Source: Flavipsychrobacter stenotrophus
GTDB lineage: Bacteria > Bacteroidota > Bacteroidia > Chitinophagales > Chitinophagaceae
Reading direction: 5' to 3'
DNA: 11,549 nucleotides
Assembly: GCA_947379685.1 (NCBI GenBank)
Contig: CANCOG010000109.1
Location: forward strand, 1-11,549
Made by a program: the position numbers and the translations under genes. This document shows, in pieces, positions 7,380 to 11,549 of the stretch. Each line of letters opens with the position of its first letter. The stretch's first letter is position 1. The notes under the pieces are model-generated. The model saw only the letters and a program-made list of their open reading frames with translations. It was not told the origin of the DNA and made no database searches.

Positions 7380-7637
7380 ATGCAAACCAGTGAAATAGCA
7401 GCTCAAGAGAAAGGAGGAAACGAAGCTGTTATGCAGCTTAGAAAAACGAAGCATGATAAGGGTTTGCCATTTATGATTTGTTCCGAAACACTTCCTTCAA
7501 ACCAATGCTACCTCGAATATTCAGACGGAAGAATTCTTTTGGTGGCAATACAATCGGCATGTGACAGAGATTTTACGCTGATTCGCGAGCTAACCTTGCT
7601 CGAACGAGACAAGATTAGAAACAGTTTTTTAAACTGA
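7380..7637 (+). CDS. Small hypothetical protein (85 aa)
   Basis: I do not recognise the family. The protein has no signal peptide or membrane segment and looks like a small cytoplasmic domain. The N-terminal 17 residues are polar. A compact core follows: a KGLPFMI strand, a SNQCYLEYSDGRILLVAI beta-hairpin-like stretch, and a C-terminal LIRELTLLERDKIRNSF helix. The ordered mix of hydrophobic and polar residues and the 7-base gap to the next ATG support a real gene in an operon with the TraB-WD40 gene. A start at the later ATG encoding Met18 (7431) is possible. It has three Cys (34, 43, 60), not arranged as a metal motif. Function is unknown. Confidence 0.7.
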   Translation: MQTSEIAAQEKGGNEAVMQLRKTKHDKGLPFMICSETLPSNQCYLEYSDGRILLVAIQSACDRDFTLIRELTLLERDKIRNSFLN

Positions 7638-7644
7638 AAACACA

Positions 7645-10059
7645 ATGTCCGAGCGTTATATAATTACCCCCTACAGCGAGTCTGGGAATGCAACCATGGG
7701 CTACAGCTACTTTTCACCGTGCATCAGGGAAGCGTTTAGAGCATTACCCCTTTTAGTTTTCACTTTGCTCGCCATGAGCATTTCCGCTCTTGCCCAAAAC
7801 GAAGAAAGCAGCCTTTTATGGCGCATAACCGGCAAGGGGATGGCTCATCCCTCATACCTATACGGCACCTTTCACCTGCGCACCAAAACGCTGTTCGACT
7901 TTCCCGATTCGCTATATAAAGCCATTGACAATACTGACATATTTGCGCTCGAATTGAATCTGGATAGTGTGAGTGATAACCTTTCAGCATACATGACAGA
8001 GCATTCGGATGATGAACCCGTAAAGGAAAAGCGTAAAAAGGATAAGAAACTCAAAGAGCTGCTTACAAAAGAAGAGCTAAAAGAATTAAAGGAGCTGATT
8101 GCAGAAAACTTGGGTGTGGATCCCGATGAATTAACGGCGAGGCAAATGTACCTGATGAAGGACAAACTGGTAAAACATGAGTCAAGGCCCGATGACATGC
8201 CAACGTTTATGGATGCCTATTTGTATAGCATTGCAAGAGACAAAGGCAAGATGATAGGTGGTCTGGAGCAGCTCAGCGACCAGATGAAGTTACTCTCTAA
8301 CCCGGCCTTAAATGATGTAAATCCACGGAAGGTTCTTGAGCTTTTAAGAAAGGGTGGCTCCCTGGAAGAACAAATGATTGGGCTTTACCGGGAAAAAAAC
8401 CTCCGGAAATTTGGAGAGTTGTCTGGTGTGTTTAGTACAGAGGCCGAAAACGCATTAATAACCAGCCGAAACAAAGTGATGCTACGGAGCATGGATAGTA
8501 TCATGCAACTGCACAGTTTGTTTGCTGCGGTAGGTACCCTGCATTTACCGGGTAGTGCAGGATTAATAACGCTATTGCGTGGCAAAGGATATACAGTTGA
8601 ACCAGTATTTTGTGCAACAAGTACCAATGGTGCCGATTATCACTTTAAAACCAGTAGTCATGATTGGGTTACTACAGTGAATGAACAGGCTGGCTACAGT
8701 GTGAGAATGCCGGGTAAACCATCGGATATTGATGCTTTTGGTGGAGATGTGAAAATGAAATCATATCTGGATCTTGCCACATCATCCTACTTTCTTATTG
8801 GCCACATTCCGAAACCGGAAGGGGCTCCGGCTTCGAATGAAGCTGTGATAAAAAGGATGCAAAAGGTAATGCTTAAGGAAGCAAAAGATGCCGAGATAAA
8901 GGACATGGAAACCAATGGCATGAAGGGCAAAGAATATTTTTTCGCCGATAAGGATGCTGTTCAGTATCGCTTACAGCTCTTTGGGAACGCTGCAAATGTG
9001 TATTTACTGATGGCCTCTTACGGTAAATCGGGTAAAAGTAATGTCGATTCATTCTTTAGTTCTTTCCGTCTTGTTGGTGAGCCACCTGCTCCGGCGGCAA
9101 GTGCAGGTGCTGATACCGGGAGCGCAGCAGTGGTTACGGTTGTGAAAAAACCAGGGGTACAGTGGCAGAACAATTGGGATGTGAATTTCTTTATCCCACA
9201 GCAGGCAGGTTTCAGCAGCGATTCAAAGTATTTCGCTATGGGTTATTCCAAGGGCAGAGTGCTGGTTTTTGATGCAGCTACCGGCGATGTGTTTGCTGAC
9301 TATCAGCTTCATGAACGCCATGTGTTCTGTACCGCATTTCAGCCGGGGGGAAACTTATTGGTAAGTGGTGATAAGGAAGGGTTCATGGTGATCTACGATT
9401 ATGTGGCCGGGAAGCAAATAAACATGTTTGGCGCTCATGACAAGGCAATCACCGCCATTACCTTCAGCAGAGATGGAAAATTGCTGATTACTGGCAGTAA
9501 GGATAAGGCAATTAAGATATGGGATCCCCAAACGGGCAAGTTGCTGCGTACCTTAAGCGAGGTAACCGGGAATATACAGTCGCTGCGCATAACCAGTGAT
9601 AACAAAACAATCATCGCTGGCACTGCGGCTCTTTCAAAAGGATTAAGATTATATAACGCTGACAACGGTGCGGAGATAAAAACTTTTGAATCATCTAACC
9701 TCGTTTCACTTGACCTTTCGCCGGATGGCAAGTACATCGCCACTGCCAACCTTGAAAAAAGTGTATTGCTGTTTAATTACAAAAAATATGCTCCCCCAAC
9801 TCACCTTAAGGGACATGGACGTTGGCTAACCGGGGTGGTCTTCAGTCCTTCGGGGAAGGTACTATATAGCAGCTCAGAAGACCGGACTGTAATTGCCTGG
9901 AATATGCTTCAGCTTACGCCTATCGGTATCGTACTTGAAGCCGATAAAAAGATTGCATCCATTTCCTGCTCGCCCGATGGGAAATTTCTTGCGGTAATGG
10001 ATGAAAGTGGCAAGTTCTCCGTCATCGACATCAGTAAGATGGAGGATGGGTTAAAGTAG
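7645..10059 (+). CDS. Exported TraB/GumN-family protein fused to a seven-bladed WD40 propeller
   Basis: 804 residues. The hydrophobic segment at 34-50 ending SALA, followed by QNEES, is a signal peptide. Met18 (7696) would give a more normal signal length than Met1, so the true start may be 7696. Residues about 57-320 are a TraB/PrgY/GumN domain: LLWRITGKG, the first GxxH motif GTFH (74-77), an acidic ALELN strand, GGLEQL (205-210), an SRN helix (274-276) and the second GxxH motif GTLH (297-300) before LPGSAGL. A Lys/Glu-rich helical insert lies at 124-180. TraB-fold proteins include putative metalloproteases. Residues about 330-478 form a middle domain opening YSVRMPGKP and ending SFFSSFRLV, resembling PsbP/DUF1795-like stress domains only weakly. 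An Ala/Pro linker (479-497) leads to WD40 blades at about 515-800; blade 3 is classic (AHDKAITAITFSRDGK to IKIWD). Likely periplasmic or surface-exposed; substrate unknown. Confidence 0.88.
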   Translation: MSERYIITPYSESGNATMGYSYFSPCIREAFRALPLLVFTLLAMSISALAQNEESSLLWRITGKGMAHPSYLYGTFHLRTKTLFDFPDSLYKAIDNTDIFALELNLDSVSDNLSAYMTEHSDDEPVKEKRKKDKKLKELLTKEELKELKELIAENLGVDPDELTARQMYLMKDKLVKHESRPDDMPTFMDAYLYSIARDKGKMIGGLEQLSDQMKLLSNPALNDVNPRKVLELLRKGGSLEEQMIGLYREKNLRKFGELSGVFSTEAENALITSRNKVMLRSMDSIMQLHSLFAAVGTLHLPGSAGLITLLRGKGYTVEPVFCATSTNGADYHFKTSSHDWVTTVNEQAGYSVRMPGKPSDIDAFGGDVKMKSYLDLATSSYFLIGHIPKPEGAPASNEAVIKRMQKVMLKEAKDAEIKDMETNGMKGKEYFFADKDAVQYRLQLFGNAANVYLLMASYGKSGKSNVDSFFSSFRLVGEPPAPAASAGADTGSAAVVTVVKKPGVQWQNNWDVNFFIPQQAGFSSDSKYFAMGYSKGRVLVFDAATGDVFADYQLHERHVFCTAFQPGGNLLVSGDKEGFMVIYDYVAGKQINMFGAHDKAITAITFSRDGKLLITGSKDKAIKIWDPQTGKLLRTLSEVTGNIQSLRITSDNKTIIAGTAALSKGLRLYNADNGAEIKTFESSNLVSLDLSPDGKYIATANLEKSVLLFNYKKYAPPTHLKGHGRWLTGVVFSPSGKVLYSSSEDRTVIAWNMLQLTPIGIVLEADKKIASISCSPDGKFLAVMDESGKFSVIDISKMEDGLK

Positions 10060-10169
10060 AATGATTGGATTTTTTTTGGCCATCTTCAAAATGCTAATTA
10101 AAAGTGAAAGCGAAAATCATTAAAACCAATTACCTCAATTGTTCGTTTATTACTTGAAACCAGATTTTT

Positions 10170-10676
10170 ATGACAAAAGCAAGCATCATTCTTTCTTTCT
10201 TTGTTTTGCTGCTCAATGTTGGTTGCAGCAACGCCCAACAGAAGCTCAACAAGAATAATCCTTATTATTCGCACACCGATAATGGTAAACTACGGGTAAC
10301 AGATGCGGAGTGGAAGAAATTTCTTTCTGAGGATTCCTATCATATATTACGCGAGAAGGGAACAGAAAGCCCCAATACGGGTCCGTATGTACACAATCCT
10401 AAAAAGGGAATGTACTACTGTGCCGCATGCGGGCATGCATTGTTCAATTCCGATTCAAAATTTGACAGTGGCACGGGCTGGCCCAGTTTTTTTAGAGCTT
10501 ATAACAAGAGTAGCGTAATTGAAGAAAAAGATGATACCCATGGAATGGCACGTACAGAGGTATTGTGTGCCCGTTGTGGTGGTCACTTGGGTCATGTGTT
10601 CGACGATGGACCTAACCCAACTGGGTTGCGCTATTGCATGAACGGATATGCCCTGGCATTTGAGGCATCGAAATAG
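10170..10676 (+). CDS. msrB: Peptide-methionine (R)-S-oxide reductase MsrB, lipoprotein form
   Basis: 168 residues. Reduces methionine-R-sulfoxide in oxidised proteins. A signal peptide with lipobox LNVGC places the lipidated Cys at 19, so the enzyme is membrane-anchored outside the cytoplasm. The MsrB domain runs from about 44 to 165: CAAC (84-87) and CARC (133-136) are the zinc-binding pairs, GTGWPSFF (101-108) is the substrate loop, GHLGHVFDDGP (138-148) is a family signature, and RYCMNG places the catalytic Cys at 156. The position that is a recycling Cys in GCGWP-type MsrBs is Thr102, so another Cys or an external reductant would regenerate it. It stands alone with a terminator downstream. 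The upstream 110-bp gap shows no clear consensus promoter. Confidence 0.95.
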   Translation: MTKASIILSFFVLLLNVGCSNAQQKLNKNNPYYSHTDNGKLRVTDAEWKKFLSEDSYHILREKGTESPNTGPYVHNPKKGMYYCAACGHALFNSDSKFDSGTGWPSFFRAYNKSSVIEEKDDTHGMARTEVLCARCGGHLGHVFDDGPNPTGLRYCMNGYALAFEASK

Positions 10677-10708
10677 TACTTAAGAAGTGTGAGTGGTTTT
10701 ATAAAAAG

Positions 10709-10746
10709 ATAGCCTGCGGTGTTTACTGCGGGCTATTCCATTTTTA
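10709..10746 (+). terminator. Intrinsic terminator after msrB
   Basis: A 12-bp stem (10709-10720 with 10725-10736, two G-U pairs) with a GTTT loop is followed by a T-run at 10741-10745. It begins 33 bp after the msrB stop. An A-run just before the stem (10703-10707) would give a T-run on the other strand, but no minus-strand gene is seen here. Confidence 0.8.
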
Positions 10747-10809
10747 TCAATGGCGATAACCGGGCATGGCCTCATGTATTTCATTTTGGTTTACTTTTGA
10801 AAGCATATT

Positions 10810-11466
10810 ATGACAAAGAAAGAGCGGTACAAATCGGTGATTGAATGGTTCCAGAAAAACATGCCTGTGGCGGAAACAGAACTGCACTACGGTAATCCTT
10901 ACGAATTGCTGGTGGCGGTCATATTGAGTGCGCAATGCACTGATAAACGTGTAAACCTGGTCACACCTGCACTCTTTGAAAGGTACCCGGAACCCGAGTT
11001 GCTCGCAAAGGCAACGTTTGAGGACGTGGAGCCTTACATAAGAAGCGTAACCTTTGCCAATAATAAGACCCGCCACCTGATTGGCATGGCCCAAATGCTG
11101 GTAGATAAGTTTAAAGGTGTAGTGCCAGATAACATTGAAGAACTGGTAGAACTGCCGGGTGTTGGTAGAAAAACTGCCAATGTTATTATTTCAGTAGTTT
11201 ATGGCAAACCGGGTATGGCGGTTGACACCCACGTTTTTCGAGTCTCTGAACGGCTGGGTCTTACGGTCATGGCAACCACCCCACTTCAGGCAGAACAACA
11301 GTTAGTTGCAAATATCCCGGCAGAATTACTCCCCATAGCGCATCACTGGCTCATTTTACACGGGCGCTATGTTTGTGTAGCCCGCAACCCCAAGTGCAAA
11401 GAATGCGGCCTGAAACCTTTCTGTAAGTTCTATCAAACAGATATGCGGTTTTTGGTAGAGGGGTAG
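10810..11466 (+). CDS. nth: Endonuclease III (DNA glycosylase/AP lyase)
   Basis: 218 residues, normal length for Nth, which removes oxidised pyrimidines from DNA in base excision repair and then cleaves the abasic site. The helix-hairpin-helix LPGVGRKTAN (115-124) contains the catalytic Lys121. VDTHVFRV (138-145) contains the catalytic Asp139. The C-terminal cluster ligands Cys189, Cys196, Cys199 and Cys205 follow the C-x6-C-x2-C-x5-C pattern for a 4Fe-4S cluster. The SAQCTDKRVN motif (40-49) is also typical. All key residues are present, so it should be active. It lies after the msrB terminator and so needs its own promoter in 10747-10809, where I see no strong consensus box. Confidence 0.97.
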   Translation: MTKKERYKSVIEWFQKNMPVAETELHYGNPYELLVAVILSAQCTDKRVNLVTPALFERYPEPELLAKATFEDVEPYIRSVTFANNKTRHLIGMAQMLVDKFKGVVPDNIEELVELPGVGRKTANVIISVVYGKPGMAVDTHVFRVSERLGLTVMATTPLQAEQQLVANIPAELLPIAHHWLILHGRYVCVARNPKCKECGLKPFCKFYQTDMRFLVEG

Positions 11467-11496
11467 TATTTTGATGAGACTGCCCTTGTGCTAAAT

Positions 11497-11540
11497 AAAA
11501 AACCGCAACAATGCATTACCTGCAGAGTCGCGGTTCTTTC
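11497..11540. terminator. Possible (bidirectional) terminator after nth
   Basis: AACCGC (11501-11506) pairs with GCGGTT (11530-11535), and an inner TGCA (11512-11515) pairs with TGCA (11521-11524) around a TTACC loop, with an unpaired internal bulge. On the plus strand the hairpin is followed by only a short T-rich stretch (CTTTC). On the minus strand it is followed by six T. It could therefore serve nth and also a convergent gene beyond the right edge. Confidence 0.5.
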
Positions 11541-11549
11541 AAAAACATA

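Overview
The window looks like chromosomal DNA of a Bacteroidota bacterium, most likely from the Chitinophagales. Evidence: a C-terminal type IX secretion (T9SS) sorting domain on a giant surface protein, three DUF4199-type membrane proteins (a family seen mainly in Bacteroidota), promoter-like TAnnTTTG boxes, and gene starts without clear Shine-Dalgarno sequences. All genes are on the plus strand. I see no mobile element, CRISPR array, tRNA or rRNA.

Layout: (1) 1-3879 is the 3' part of a secreted repeat protein: FG-GAP/VCBS repeats, about 14 Ig-like (Big_2-type) repeats and a T9SS tail. It ends at a strong intrinsic terminator. (2) A 363-bp gene-free stretch leads, through a TAnnTTTG promoter candidate, into a dihydroorotase-family gene (4243-5550) whose metal ligands are almost all replaced, so it is probably a pseudoenzyme. 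Two bases after its stop come the first of three tandem paralogous four-helix membrane proteins (5553-7243). (3) A promoter with a near-consensus Bacteroidota layout overlaps the stop of the third paralog. It precedes an apparent two-gene unit: an 85-residue orphan and an 804-residue exported fusion of a TraB/GumN domain, a middle domain and a seven-bladed WD40 propeller. (4) A lipoprotein methionine sulfoxide reductase B (10170-10676) ends at a clear hairpin terminator. (5) Endonuclease III (nth, 10810-11466) is followed by a terminator-like hairpin at the right edge.

The genes do not form one obvious pathway. Housekeeping repair functions (Nth, MsrB) sit beside envelope and surface functions (T9SS adhesin, DUF4199 proteins, exported TraB-WD40). 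The most unusual items are the metal-less dihydroorotase homologue coupled to a membrane-protein family that has expanded in place, and the TraB/GumN-WD40 fusion with its small upstream partner. Neither can be called a new system from sequence alone.
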